Source: Pseudomonas bohemica (GTDB taxonomy: Bacteria > Pseudomonadota > Gammaproteobacteria > Pseudomonadales > Pseudomonadaceae). From it: DNA of 64,000 bases. The stretch's first letter is position 1; every line of letters begins with the position of its first letter. Position numbers and translations under genes: made by a program. Below, piece after piece: positions 8,975 through 17,534 of this stretch. The stretch covers positions 7,762 through 71,761 of the forward strand of contig NZ_NKHL01000103.1 of NCBI RefSeq assembly GCF_002934685.1. The letters are read 5' to 3'. The notes under the pieces are model-generated. The model was not told the DNA's origin, did no database searches, and was given only the letters and a program-made list of their open reading frames with translations.

Positions 8975-9991
8975 TCAGTTCTCGACATGAAGGGGCCGGA
9001 CACCGGCCGTAGAAGGGGATGCGATCAGACCGGCCTGCACAGCGACTTGCCACAGGCCACGCTCCGTGGCGTGCTCGGCGAAGGTCACCTGCGCAAAGCC
9101 GTTGGCGTCCAGCGCGCGCTGATAGCGCTCGAGCAGCGGGCCGCTGCCGATCAGAATCACTGCTGGCAGAGAGGCTTCGGTCTGGTTCAGCAATTGGCTT
9201 AGGGCCACAATCTCATGGCCGATCAGCAGGCCGGATAGATAGTCGGCCTGCTGGGCACCGTTGAGCACGCCGGTCAGGCCCAGGGTCCGCGTACTGAAGA
9301 TGGTCGACAGCGGGCCGGTGGCGCCTTCAGGCGAATGCGCAACGCCGACCCCACGATCGAACGCTGCGCAATCGAACGTGTCGCTGCGCTGCATCGTGCG
9401 GCCGAGAATGGTGTGGCCGGACAGCGCGGCGTACACCTCGCCGGTCATGAACGTATCGAAATGCACGATCCGCCCGTCCACCGCCCTCACCCACTTCGAA
9501 TGACTGCCGGGCAGACCGATTAGCAGCGGTTTGTCGGTTTCACTGGCGGACAGCGAACTGAGGACGCCCAGGACTTGAGTCTCTTCGCCGCGCATGACGT
9601 TGGGCAGCTCCGAGCGCTGCAACACGCCGGGCACGATGTGGATATTGACCCCGCGCGCACTGCGCACTGTCACGAGTGCGTTGCTGAGCGCGCCGACGCT
9701 GGCGGGCGTCTGCTGATACACCGCTTCGCGCCAGCCCTGCGCACTGCCTACCATGCCACACGCAACGACCGGCAGATTCGGTTGAGCGTCGAGCCAGTCG
9801 CCACAGGCCTCATCGAAAGCCAGTTCGAACCCGTCCGAGCACATCTGTCCGGCAATGGGCCTTGCCGTCGTCGGCAGTTGCATGATGCCCGCACCAAGCG
9901 AGCGTTGTTCCAGTACCCGGCCTTGTTCGCCGAGTCGATAAGCACGAAGGGATGTCGTTCCCCAATCGAGCGCGATCAATTGCGCCTGCAT
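8975..9991 (-). CDS. dgoK: 2-dehydro-3-deoxygalactonokinase
   Basis: Phosphorylates 2-dehydro-3-deoxygalactonate at O6 using ATP, the middle step of galactonate breakdown. The 338-residue protein opens with LIALDWGTTSLRAYRL, the ASKHA-type phosphate-binding turn of the DgoK family, and has LPGSHSKWV and the GSGPLLERYQ region typical of it. AGGTGA precedes the ATG. It is the first gene of the leftward operon, behind a recognisable promoter. Confidence 0.96.
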   Translation of the reverse strand: MQAQLIALDWGTTSLRAYRLGEQGRVLEQRSLGAGIMQLPTTARPIAGQMCSDGFELAFDEACGDWLDAQPNLPVVACGMVGSAQGWREAVYQQTPASVGALSNALVTVRSARGVNIHIVPGVLQRSELPNVMRGEETQVLGVLSSLSASETDKPLLIGLPGSHSKWVRAVDGRIVHFDTFMTGEVYAALSGHTILGRTMQRSDTFDCAAFDRGVGVAHSPEGATGPLSTIFSTRTLGLTGVLNGAQQADYLSGLLIGHEIVALSQLLNQTEASLPAVILIGSGPLLERYQRALDANGFAQVTFAEHATERGLWQVAVQAGLIASPSTAGVRPLHVEN

Positions 9992-10031
9992 GGCTTCACC
10001 TGATTGTTATTAATGAGTGAATGCGAGACGA

Positions 10032-10090
10032 ACTATAAACCTGAAAGCAGAATCATCTCAATATGTAATTTAACTGCTCATATATTGGGA
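10032..10090 (-). promoter_or_regulatory. Probable dgo operon promoter and operator
   Basis: On the minus strand TTGAGA (10061-10056) and TATAGT (10037-10032) are spaced 18 bp apart. An imperfect inverted repeat, TCTCAATAT (10056-10064) and ATATTGGGA (10082-10090), overlaps the -35 and is a candidate IclR operator. Between 10091 and 10426 I see no other element except the ribosome site for the next gene. Confidence 0.5.
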
Positions 10091-10426
10091 TTTATGTAAA
10101 TTATTCGACGAACGTGTCTGCGCACTGGTGAATCGTCGGTGGCACCTGCGTAAACGTCTGGGGCATACTCGCGGCAGAGCGTTTCCAGGTCACTTTTGGC
10201 TGGCAAGCGTCGCCGCAGGCAAGGCGTGCTGTTACAGGTGTTTTGCCCCGCCATAGCCCGGCTCCTGAACGACCCGCCACGCGCCACCACCCCTCATCAG
10301 CCCTCCGTGCCGAAGGTGGTAACTTCCCCGCAATTCTCCCTGCCCGCCCTCGGGTTCGGACCGGTGTGGCCTGCGCACCGCAATACTGCCATTCCATCAA
10401 CACTCATCTGCAAAAGGACCTTTGAG

Positions 10427-11590
10427 ATGAAGCGATTCCTCGTGCTCGACAGCTTCCGCGGCCTTTGTGCCCTGGCCCTGATCGTTCATCACTCGCACAT
10501 CGAGCGCAGCATCACCGAGCTGACGTTCTTTCGGAACGCGAGCCAGTTCGCGGGCTTCTTCTTCGCATTGAGCGGGTTTCTGATTTACCGGCGCTACTGC
10601 GACCATATCCAGTCGCCACGGCAGTTGCGCGAGTTCGTGGTCAATCGCGCCTGCCGCGTGATGCCATTGCATGTGGCTGTACTGCTGTTCTTCATCGGCT
10701 TCGAATGCCTGAAGCTGGGGCTGGAACGCTACGGGCTGTCATTGAACTACCCAGCGTTCAGCGGCGACCGTGCGCCTGGGGAGATTCTGCCCAACCTGCT
10801 GCTGATTCAGGCCTGGTGGCCGGGTTTCAACGCGCTGTCGTTCAACTACCCATCCTGGCTCATCAGCGTGCAGTTCTACATCTGGGGGCTGTTCGCGCTG
10901 ATCCTGTTCACCGTCCCAAGTCTTGCACGCAAACTTTTCTCGCTTCTGTGTGTGCTCGCTTTCGTGGGGCTGTACCAGGATTTCAATCTGATCCCGCGCA
11001 ATGTGTTGTGGGGCGTTTCCTGCTTTTTCGCTGGCGCGATCACTTATCGGATTTATGCACGTTTGTGGGGTTCGATGCCGGGGCCAATCATTGCTACGCT
11101 GCTGGAGGTAGCCGTGCTGGGAGGCATTTACTGGGTGATGACCGAAGGCGAGCAACAGCTGACCATCGAATTAGGGTTGCTGTTCTGTGTCGCGATTCTG
11201 GTCTTTTCGCAAGAAGCGGGGCTCGTTTCGCAGGTGTTGCGTTTGCGAGCGTTTCCGGCGCTGGGGCAGCTATGGCTGTCGATTTACCTGACCCATGCGG
11301 CGGTGATCTTCGTCCTGGGGACCGCGCTGACGGTGGCGGCGAAATTCAGCGGTTACCCGTTGCTGGTAGACAAGGCTGGCGAGACGAGCGGGACAGTGGT
11401 GCGCTATCTGAGCTCAGGCAGCGCGCTGAATGACAACCTGCTGCTGCTGTTAGTCGTTGTGGCCGTGCTGGTGGTGTCCATGCTGACCCACCGTTATATC
11501 GAGACGCCAGCGATTCGGTATGGCGAGCATTGGAAACGTGGCACCCTGCTGCGCCGCCGCAAGGATGATCCACCGCCGGAGCGGGTTTGA
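10427..11590 (+). CDS. Acyltransferase 3 family membrane protein (OafA/YrhL-like)
   Basis: Integral membrane protein of 387 residues with about ten hydrophobic helices and the Acyl_transf_3 signature near the N-terminus: FRGLCALALIVHHSH, with the catalytic His about ten residues after the Arg. Such proteins move acetyl or other acyl groups onto surface polysaccharide or periplasmic glycans. The frame is open further upstream, but AAGGA at 10414-10418 and the family start point to ATG 10427. It stands alone between the dgo promoter and a bidirectional terminator, with no polysaccharide genes nearby, so the acceptor is unknown. Confidence 0.85.
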   Translation: MKRFLVLDSFRGLCALALIVHHSHIERSITELTFFRNASQFAGFFFALSGFLIYRRYCDHIQSPRQLREFVVNRACRVMPLHVAVLLFFIGFECLKLGLERYGLSLNYPAFSGDRAPGEILPNLLLIQAWWPGFNALSFNYPSWLISVQFYIWGLFALILFTVPSLARKLFSLLCVLAFVGLYQDFNLIPRNVLWGVSCFFAGAITYRIYARLWGSMPGPIIATLLEVAVLGGIYWVMTEGEQQLTIELGLLFCVAILVFSQEAGLVSQVLRLRAFPALGQLWLSIYLTHAAVIFVLGTALTVAAKFSGYPLLVDKAGETSGTVVRYLSSGSALNDNLLLLLVVVAVLVVSMLTHRYIETPAIRYGEHWKRGTLLRRRKDDPPPERV

Positions 11591-11644
11591 GTCGCCGGAA
11601 TCATGCCCACCGACGACGGAGTGCCAAACATTCCAAAAACCCAT

Positions 11645-11674
11645 AAAAAACCGCCCTAGACAGGCGGTTTTTTT
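11645..11674. terminator. Bidirectional terminator between acyltransferase and asd
   Basis: AAAAAACCGCC, a seven-base loop and GGCGGTTTTTTT give a strong stem with T-runs on both strands, serving the convergent acyltransferase and asd genes. Confidence 0.9.
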
Positions 11675-11696
11675 ATCTCTACCGAAAAACGCTGAA

Positions 11697-12809
11697 TCAG
11701 CGCTCCAGCAAAATCCGCAACATGCGACGCAACGGCTCGGCCGCGCCCCACAACAGTTGGTCGCCGACCGTAAACGCTCCCAGATACTGCGAGCCCATAT
11801 TCAGCTTACGCAAGCGACCCACCGGAATATTCAACGTTCCGGTCACCGACGTCGGGCTCAGCTCCTGAATACTCGCCTCACGGTTATTCGGCACCAGCTT
11901 CACCCAGGGGTTGTGCTGACTGATCATCCCCTCGATATCGGCAATCGGCACATCCTTGTTCAGCTTGATGGTCAGCGCCTGGCTGTGGCAACGCATGGCG
12001 CCGATGCGCACGCAGATACCATCCACCGGAATCGGACGATTGAAGCGACCGAGAATCTTGTTAGTCTCCGCCTGCCCTTTCCACTCCTCGCGGCTCTGAC
12101 CGTTCGGCAGCTCCTTGTCGATCCACGGGATCAGGCTGCCCGCCAACGGCACACCAAAGTTCTCGGTCGGGAAGCTGTTGCTGCGCATGGCTTCGGCGAC
12201 TTTGCGGTCGATGTCCAGGATCGCACTGGCAGGGTTGGCAAGATCGTCAGCGACCGACGCGTTGATGGCGCCCATCTGCTTGATCAGCTCACGCATGTTC
12301 TGCGCACCGGCACCGGAGGCCGCCTGATACGTCATGACGTTCATCCACTCCACCAGACCGGCCTCGAACAGACCGCCCAGGCCCATCAACATCAAGCTGA
12401 CGGTGCAATTGCCGCCGATGAAGTTCCTGGTGCCGCTGTCCAGTTGCTGGTCGATAACCTTGCGGTTGACCGGATCCAGAACGATCACTGCATCGTCCTG
12501 CATGCGCAGGGAAGAGGCCGCGTCGATCCAGTAACCCTGCCAGCCCGCTTCACGCAGCTTGGGGAACACCTCGTTGGTGTAGTCGCCGCCCTGGCAGGTC
12601 AGCACCACGTCCAGGGTCTTGAGCTCGTCGATGCTGTAGGCATCTTTCAACGGCGCAATATCCTTGCCCACCGACGGACCTTGTCCGCCGACGTTGGAGG
12701 TGGTGAAAAAAACCGGCTCAATGAGATCGAAATCCTGCTCTTCCAGCATGCGCTGCATGAGCACGGAACCAACCATACCGCGCCAACCGACCAGACCTAC
12801 ACGTTTCAT
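11697..12809 (-). CDS. asd: Aspartate-semialdehyde dehydrogenase
   Basis: Makes aspartate semialdehyde for lysine/diaminopimelate, threonine and methionine synthesis. The 370 residues are typical of the Gram-negative long form. It shows the NADP site [13 protein letters not shown], the catalytic Cys in GGNCTVS, and the substrate Arg and catalytic His in [12 protein letters not shown]. It lies 82 bp after leuB on the same strand, the standard Pseudomonas order. Intact. Confidence 0.97.
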   Translation of the reverse strand: MKRVGLVGWRGMVGSVLMQRMLEEQDFDLIEPVFFTTSNVGGQGPSVGKDIAPLKDAYSIDELKTLDVVLTCQGGDYTNEVFPKLREAGWQGYWIDAASSLRMQDDAVIVLDPVNRKVIDQQLDSGTRNFIGGNCTVSLMLMGLGGLFEAGLVEWMNVMTYQAASGAGAQNMRELIKQMGAINASVADDLANPASAILDIDRKVAEAMRSNSFPTENFGVPLAGSLIPWIDKELPNGQSREEWKGQAETNKILGRFNRPIPVDGICVRIGAMRCHSQALTIKLNKDVPIADIEGMISQHNPWVKLVPNNREASIQELSPTSVTGTLNIPVGRLRKLNMGSQYLGAFTVGDQLLWGAAEPLRRMLRILLER

Positions 12810-12891
12810 CGCAACTACACCTTAATTAAAAGTGGGGCCCCTTACCGCAGAGAGCTTTTCGACTCGATCTTGCAGCAGTGGGCCCGAGATA

Positions 12892-13974
12892 TTACAGATT
12901 GCGCAGCGCGGCGACTACGGCGTCACCCATTTCTTGCGTACCGACCTTGGCATTACCGTCGGACCAGATATCACCGGTGCGCAGGCCCTGATCCAGAACC
13001 AGGCTTACGGCCTTCTCGATGGCGTCCGCTGCAGCGTGCTGATTGAAGCTGTAACGCAGCATCATCGACACCGACAGGATGGTCGCCAGCGGGTTGGCAA
13101 CGCCTTTGCCGGCGATGTCCGGCGCCGAACCGTGACAAGGCTCGTACATGCCCTTGTTGTTCGAATCCAGCGACGCCGACGGCAGCATGCCGATGGAGCC
13201 GGTGAGCATCGACGCTTCGTCGGACAGGATGTCGCCGAACATGTTGTCGGTAACCACTACGTCGAACTGCTTCGGCGCGCGGACCAGTTGCATGGCGGCG
13301 TTGTCCACGTACATGTGGCTCAGCTCGACGTCCGGATAGTCCTTGGCCACTTGCTCGACCACTTCGCGCCACAACTGGCTGGAAGCCAGCACGTTGGCCT
13401 TGTCCACCGAACACAGCTTCTTGCCACGTACGCGTGCCATGTCGAAACCGACGCGGGCAATACGGCGGATCTCGCTCTCGCTGTACGGCAGGGTATCGTA
13501 AGACTGGCGCTCGCCGTTTTCCAGCTCGCGGGTACCCCGCGGCGCGCCGAAGTAGATACCGCCGGTCAGCTCGCGAACAATGAGGATGTCCAGGCCAGCG
13601 ACGATCTCAAGCTTGAGGCTCGAGGCATCGGCCAATTGCGGGTAGAGAATCGCCGGACGCAGATTGGCGAACAGACCCAGTTGTGAACGGATTTTCAGCA
13701 GACCGCGTTCAGGACGGATGTCACGCTCGATGGCATCCCATTTCGGGCCGCCCACTGCGCCCAGCAGCACCGCGTCGGCGGCACGGGCGCGTGCCAGCGT
13801 TTCGTCGGCCAGTGGCACGCCATGCTTGTCGATGGCCGCGCCACCGATGACGTCATGGCTCAATTCGAAACCCAGCTGATATTTCTCGTTGGCCAGCTCC
13901 AGCACCTTGACCGCCTCGGTCATGATTTCCGGACCGATGCCATCACCTGGGAGAATCAGAATCTGCTTGCTCAT
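12892..13974 (-). CDS. leuB: 3-isopropylmalate dehydrogenase
   Basis: NAD-dependent oxidative decarboxylation of 3-isopropylmalate, the third leucine-specific step. The 360-residue protein has [10 protein letters not shown] at the N-terminus, [19 protein letters not shown] for the metal and substrate site, and [12 protein letters not shown] for NAD binding. It is on the same strand as leuC and leuD but separated from leuD by 224 bp that hold a REP element rather than the methyltransferase gene usually found between them in Pseudomonas. Confidence 0.97.
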   Translation of the reverse strand: MSKQILILPGDGIGPEIMTEAVKVLELANEKYQLGFELSHDVIGGAAIDKHGVPLADETLARARAADAVLLGAVGGPKWDAIERDIRPERGLLKIRSQLGLFANLRPAILYPQLADASSLKLEIVAGLDILIVRELTGGIYFGAPRGTRELENGERQSYDTLPYSESEIRRIARVGFDMARVRGKKLCSVDKANVLASSQLWREVVEQVAKDYPDVELSHMYVDNAAMQLVRAPKQFDVVVTDNMFGDILSDEASMLTGSIGMLPSASLDSNNKGMYEPCHGSAPDIAGKGVANPLATILSVSMMLRYSFNQHAAADAIEKAVSLVLDQGLRTGDIWSDGNAKVGTQEMGDAVVAALRNL

Positions 13975-14073
13975 AAAACCCTCGTTTCAATATGTGCATC
14001 GGCGCTGCAGGAGCGTCGATTGAAAAAGCGGGTGCTGAAATGACCGCCCACGCAATCATCAACACCGAGAGAC

Positions 14074-14165
14074 CTGTGGGAGTGAGTTCGCTCACGCAGG
14101 AGAAGTCAGCCGCCGGGGATGTGGCGGCTGTGCCTGCCTCTTCGTCAGCAAGCTGACTCCCATAG
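14074..14165. repeat. REP palindrome between leuD and leuB
   Basis: CTGTGGGAGTGAGTTCGCTC at the left and a degenerate reverse complement (TCAGCAAGCTGACTCCCATAG) at the right enclose a second hairpin (AGCCGCC...GGCGGCT). This is the Pseudomonas GTGGGAG REP type. It occupies most of the 224-bp gap within the leu operon. Confidence 0.75.
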
Positions 14166-14198
14166 AGACCGCGTGTTTGCCACACGCGGACATATCAA

Positions 14199-14843
14199 TC
14201 ACACGTCGCGAAAAAGCCATGGCTGACTGGCGCGGTGCTTGCTCTCGAACGCGGCAATCGCATCGCCGTCCACCAGGGTCAGGCCGATGTCATCCAGACC
14301 GTTGAGCAGGCAGTGCTTGCGGAAAGCGTCGATCTCGAAGGTGTAGACCTTGCCGTTTTCACCGGTCACGGTCTGCGCCTCGAGGTCCACTTTCAACTGG
14401 TAGCCGGGCTTGGCTTCAACCGCCTTGAACAGCTCGTCGACTTCACTTTCGCTGAGGATGATGGGCAGCAGGCCGTTCTTGAAGCTGTTGTTGAAAAAGA
14501 TGTCGGCATAGCTCGGCGCGATGATGCTGCGAAAACCGTACTCTTCCAGCGCCCAGGGCGCGTGCTCACGGCTCGAACCGCAGCCGAAGTTTTCGCGAGC
14601 CAACAACACGCTGGCACCTTGATAACGCTCGTGGTTGAGCACGAAATCAGGGTTCAACGGGCGCTTGGAGTTGTCCTGATACGGCTGCCCGACATCCAAA
14701 TAACGCCATTCGTCGAACAGATTCGGACCGAAACCGGTGCGACGGATCGACTTCAGAAACTGCTTGGGGATGATCTGGTCAGTGTCGACGTTGGCACGAT
14801 CCAACGGGGCAACCAGACCTGAGTGTTGAGTAAAAGGCTTCAT
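14199..14843 (-). CDS. leuD: 3-isopropylmalate dehydratase small subunit
   Basis: Small subunit of isopropylmalate isomerase; it pairs with LeuC. The 214-residue protein carries [15 protein letters not shown], the swivelling-domain substrate loop, and [17 protein letters not shown]. The leuC stop lies ten bases upstream, so the two are cotranscribed and likely translated in ratio. Confidence 0.97.
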   Translation of the reverse strand: MKPFTQHSGLVAPLDRANVDTDQIIPKQFLKSIRRTGFGPNLFDEWRYLDVGQPYQDNSKRPLNPDFVLNHERYQGASVLLARENFGCGSSREHAPWALEEYGFRSIIAPSYADIFFNNSFKNGLLPIILSESEVDELFKAVEAKPGYQLKVDLEAQTVTGENGKVYTFEIDAFRKHCLLNGLDDIGLTLVDGDAIAAFESKHRASQPWLFRDV

Positions 14844-14853
14844 GCTGGGCTCC

Positions 14854-16278
14854 TTATTGCTGGCTCATGGTGCGGACGTCGATGAAACGGCCATTGACCG
14901 CCGCCGCCGCCGCCATCGCCGGGCTGACCAGGTGAGTACGACCACCGGCACCCTGACGGCCTTCGAAGTTTCGATTGGAGGTGGACGCGCAATGCTCGCC
15001 ACTTTCCAGGCGGTCCGGGTTCATCGCCAGACACATGGAGCAGCCTGGCTCACGCCATTCGAAACCGGCTTCGATGAAGACTTTGTCCAGGCCTTCCTTC
15101 TCGGCCTGCGCCTTGACCAGGCCCGAGCCGGGGACAACGATCGCCTGCTTGATGGTCGAGGCGACCTTGCGGCCCTTGGCGATGTCTGCCGCAGCGCGCA
15201 GGTCTTCGATCCGCGAGTTGGTGCAGGAACCGATGAATACGCGATCCAGCTGAATGTCGGTGATCGCCTGATTGGCCTTCAGGCCCATGTACTTCAGCGC
15301 GCGCTCGATGGAGCCACGCTTGACCAGATCGGTTTCCTGCGCCGGGTCCGGCACATTCTGATCAACGGCCAGAACCATTTCCGGCGAAGTGCCCCAACTC
15401 ACTTGCGGCTTGATCTGCGCGGCGTCGAGCTCGACTACCGTGTCGAACACCGCATCGTCGTCGGAAACCAGATCCTTCCACGCCTCGACCGCTGCGTCCC
15501 ACTGCTCGGCTGTCGGTGCGAATGGGCGACCCTTGACGTAGGCAACGGTCTTCTCATCTGTAGCCACCAGACCGACGCGAGCGCCAGCCTCGATGGACAT
15601 GTTGCAGATCGTCATGCGGCCTTCGACGGACAAGTCGCGAATGGCGCTGCCGGCAAACTCGATGGCATGGCCATTACCGCCAGCGGTGCCGATCTTGCCG
15701 ATAATCGCCAACACGATGTCTTTCGCGGTGACGCCGAACGGCAGTTTGCCTTCGACTTTCACCAGCATGTTTTTCATTTTCTTGGCGACCAGGCACTGGG
15801 TGGCGAGCACATGCTCGACCTCGGAAGTGCCGATACCGTGAGCCAGGGCACCGAACGCGCCGTGGGTCGAGGTGTGGGAGTCGCCGCAGACCACGGTCAT
15901 GCCCGGCAAGGTGGCGCCCTGCTCAGGGCCGATCACGTGGACGATGCCTTGACGCACATCGTTCATCTTGAATTCGGTGATGCCGTACTCGTCGCAGTTG
16001 TCGTCCAGGGTCTGGACCTGCAGACGCGATACCTGATCGACGATAGCGTCGACGCCGTCCTTGCGGTCCGGGGTGGTGGGTACGTTGTGGTCGGCGGTGG
16101 CGACGTTGGCATCGATGCGCCACGGTTTGCGGCCAGCCAGGCGCAGGCCTTCGAACGCTTGTGGCGAGGTCACTTCATGGATGATGTGACGATCGATGTA
16201 AAGCAGCGCAGAACCATCATCGCGCTGCTTGACCAAATGCGAATCCCAGAGCTTGTCGTAGAGCGTTTTGCCGGTCAT
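14854..16278 (-). CDS. leuC: 3-isopropylmalate dehydratase large subunit
   Basis: 4Fe-4S aconitase-family large subunit converting 2- to 3-isopropylmalate. The 474 residues show [20 protein letters not shown], the cluster cysteines in [12 protein letters not shown] and CSMCLAMN, and the terminal [19 protein letters not shown] region. It is the first gene of the leucine operon and is divergent from a LysR gene 324 bp away, which is the likely activator. Confidence 0.97.
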   Translation of the reverse strand: MTGKTLYDKLWDSHLVKQRDDGSALLYIDRHIIHEVTSPQAFEGLRLAGRKPWRIDANVATADHNVPTTPDRKDGVDAIVDQVSRLQVQTLDDNCDEYGITEFKMNDVRQGIVHVIGPEQGATLPGMTVVCGDSHTSTHGAFGALAHGIGTSEVEHVLATQCLVAKKMKNMLVKVEGKLPFGVTAKDIVLAIIGKIGTAGGNGHAIEFAGSAIRDLSVEGRMTICNMSIEAGARVGLVATDEKTVAYVKGRPFAPTAEQWDAAVEAWKDLVSDDDAVFDTVVELDAAQIKPQVSWGTSPEMVLAVDQNVPDPAQETDLVKRGSIERALKYMGLKANQAITDIQLDRVFIGSCTNSRIEDLRAAADIAKGRKVASTIKQAIVVPGSGLVKAQAEKEGLDKVFIEAGFEWREPGCSMCLAMNPDRLESGEHCASTSNRNFEGRQGAGGRTHLVSPAMAAAAAVNGRFIDVRTMSQQ

Positions 16279-16352
16279 CAGACGTTTTCCTCATCAGCTT
16301 GTTTCTATGCCCTGGGGTCATCGACATCATAGCGACATGTCAGCGATCCCCC

Positions 16353-16577
16353 GGCTCGTGGGAGGGATGCTACGAGACGTTGGCCAACCACTCAAATTCA
16401 CTGTTTCACTGCATGTGACCATGAATCGTCGCAGCCCGCCCGTCCACTCCTGGCACCCTGATCAGCGTGTTCCATGTCGTGCTCAGCGTCATCACGACGA
16501 CGCTGCAAAGACCCCTTGGCTTGTGGGGAAGATGCTATGGAATATGCTTAAATAACTCAAATTCATATTTTTCATGC
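16353..16577. promoter_or_regulatory. Duplicated promoter/operator module between leuC and LysR
   Basis: Two similar segments begin at 16353 and 16518, 165 bp apart. Each has GGCTYGTGGGRRRGATGCTA and then, at exactly the same offset of 37 bases, ACTCAAATTCA, followed by a TTTCA/TGC stretch. Over 60 aligned bases I count 38 identities, concentrated in the two blocks. The right copy lies just before the LysR start, the left copy nearer leuC. This could give each divergent gene its own regulator site. Confidence 0.55.
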
Positions 16578-16602
16578 TTTGGATAACCAACAGGAATTCG
16601 AG

Positions 16603-17481
16603 ATGGATCTGGCGAACCTCAATGCCTTCATTGCCATTGCCGAGACCGGCAGCTTCTCGGCCGCCGGCGAGCGCCTGCACCTGACCCAGCCCGCGGTCAG
16701 CAAACGCATCGCGGGGCTGGAGCAACAACTCAATGTCCGCCTGTTCGATCGCCTGGGTCGGGAAGTCAGCCTGACCGAAGCCGGACGCGCCCTTCTGCCC
16801 CGCGCTTATCAGATTCTCAACGTGCTTGACGATACGCGCCGTGCACTGACCAACCTCACCGGAGAAGTCAGCGGTCGACTGAGCCTGGCGACCAGCCATC
16901 ACATCGGCCTGCATCGCTTGCCTTCCTTATTAAGGACATTCACCCGCACCTATCCCAACGTCGCGCTGGACATCGAGTTTCTCGATTCGGAAGTGGCCTA
17001 CGACGAAATCCTCCACGGACGCGCGGAGCTGGCGGTGATCACCCTGGCGCCCGAACCGCACGCGCTGGTCAAGGCCGTAACGGTCTGGGACGATCCCCTG
17101 GATTTCGTCGCGGCGCCTGAACACCCGCTGGCCAACACTGCCGATGTGAGCCTGGCTGATATCGCTGGTTATCCTGCGGTGTTTCCCGGCGGCAACACCT
17201 TCACTCACCACATCGTCAGCGACCTGTGCGAGGCCCAGGGGATCAAGCCGAACATCGCCATGAGCACCAATTACATGGAGACGATCAAGATGATGGTGTC
17301 CATCGGACTGGCATGGAGTGTGCTGCCAAGAACCATGCTCGATGAGCAGGTCAGGCGTATTCCGTTGCCGGGCATACAGCTGCGTCGCCAGCTAGGCTAC
17401 ATTGTCCACACGGAACGCACGCTATCGAACGCCGCAAGGGCCTTCATGGCGCTGCTGGATGCCCAGGCGGACATGGCCTGA
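16603..17481 (+). CDS. LysR-family regulator beside leuC
   Basis: LTTR of 292 residues. The N-terminal winged helix reads NLNAFIAIAETGSFSAAGERL and LTQPAVSKRIAGLEQQL; the C-terminal half is a LysR substrate-binding fold. The ATG at 16603 is preceded by AGGA seven bases upstream; a TTG eight codons earlier is less likely. The conserved divergent position next to leuC in Pseudomonas suggests it controls leucine synthesis, with a pathway intermediate such as isopropylmalate as a possible inducer (inference). It is followed 53 bp later by the GGDEF-EAL gene on the same strand. Confidence 0.92.
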   Translation: MDLANLNAFIAIAETGSFSAAGERLHLTQPAVSKRIAGLEQQLNVRLFDRLGREVSLTEAGRALLPRAYQILNVLDDTRRALTNLTGEVSGRLSLATSHHIGLHRLPSLLRTFTRTYPNVALDIEFLDSEVAYDEILHGRAELAVITLAPEPHALVKAVTVWDDPLDFVAAPEHPLANTADVSLADIAGYPAVFPGGNTFTHHIVSDLCEAQGIKPNIAMSTNYMETIKMMVSIGLAWSVLPRTMLDEQVRRIPLPGIQLRRQLGYIVHTERTLSNAARAFMALLDAQADMA

Positions 17482-17534
17482 GGTGATGCTCACTGATCGT
17501 CATACCGGCTTCACTTTCGAAGGCTCGTGATCAC

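Noticed and set aside
11520-13046. A 508-codon open frame on the plus strand across the terminator, asd and part of leuB
   Set aside because: It crosses a strong terminator and is antisense to two well-conserved genes. No family sequence is visible.
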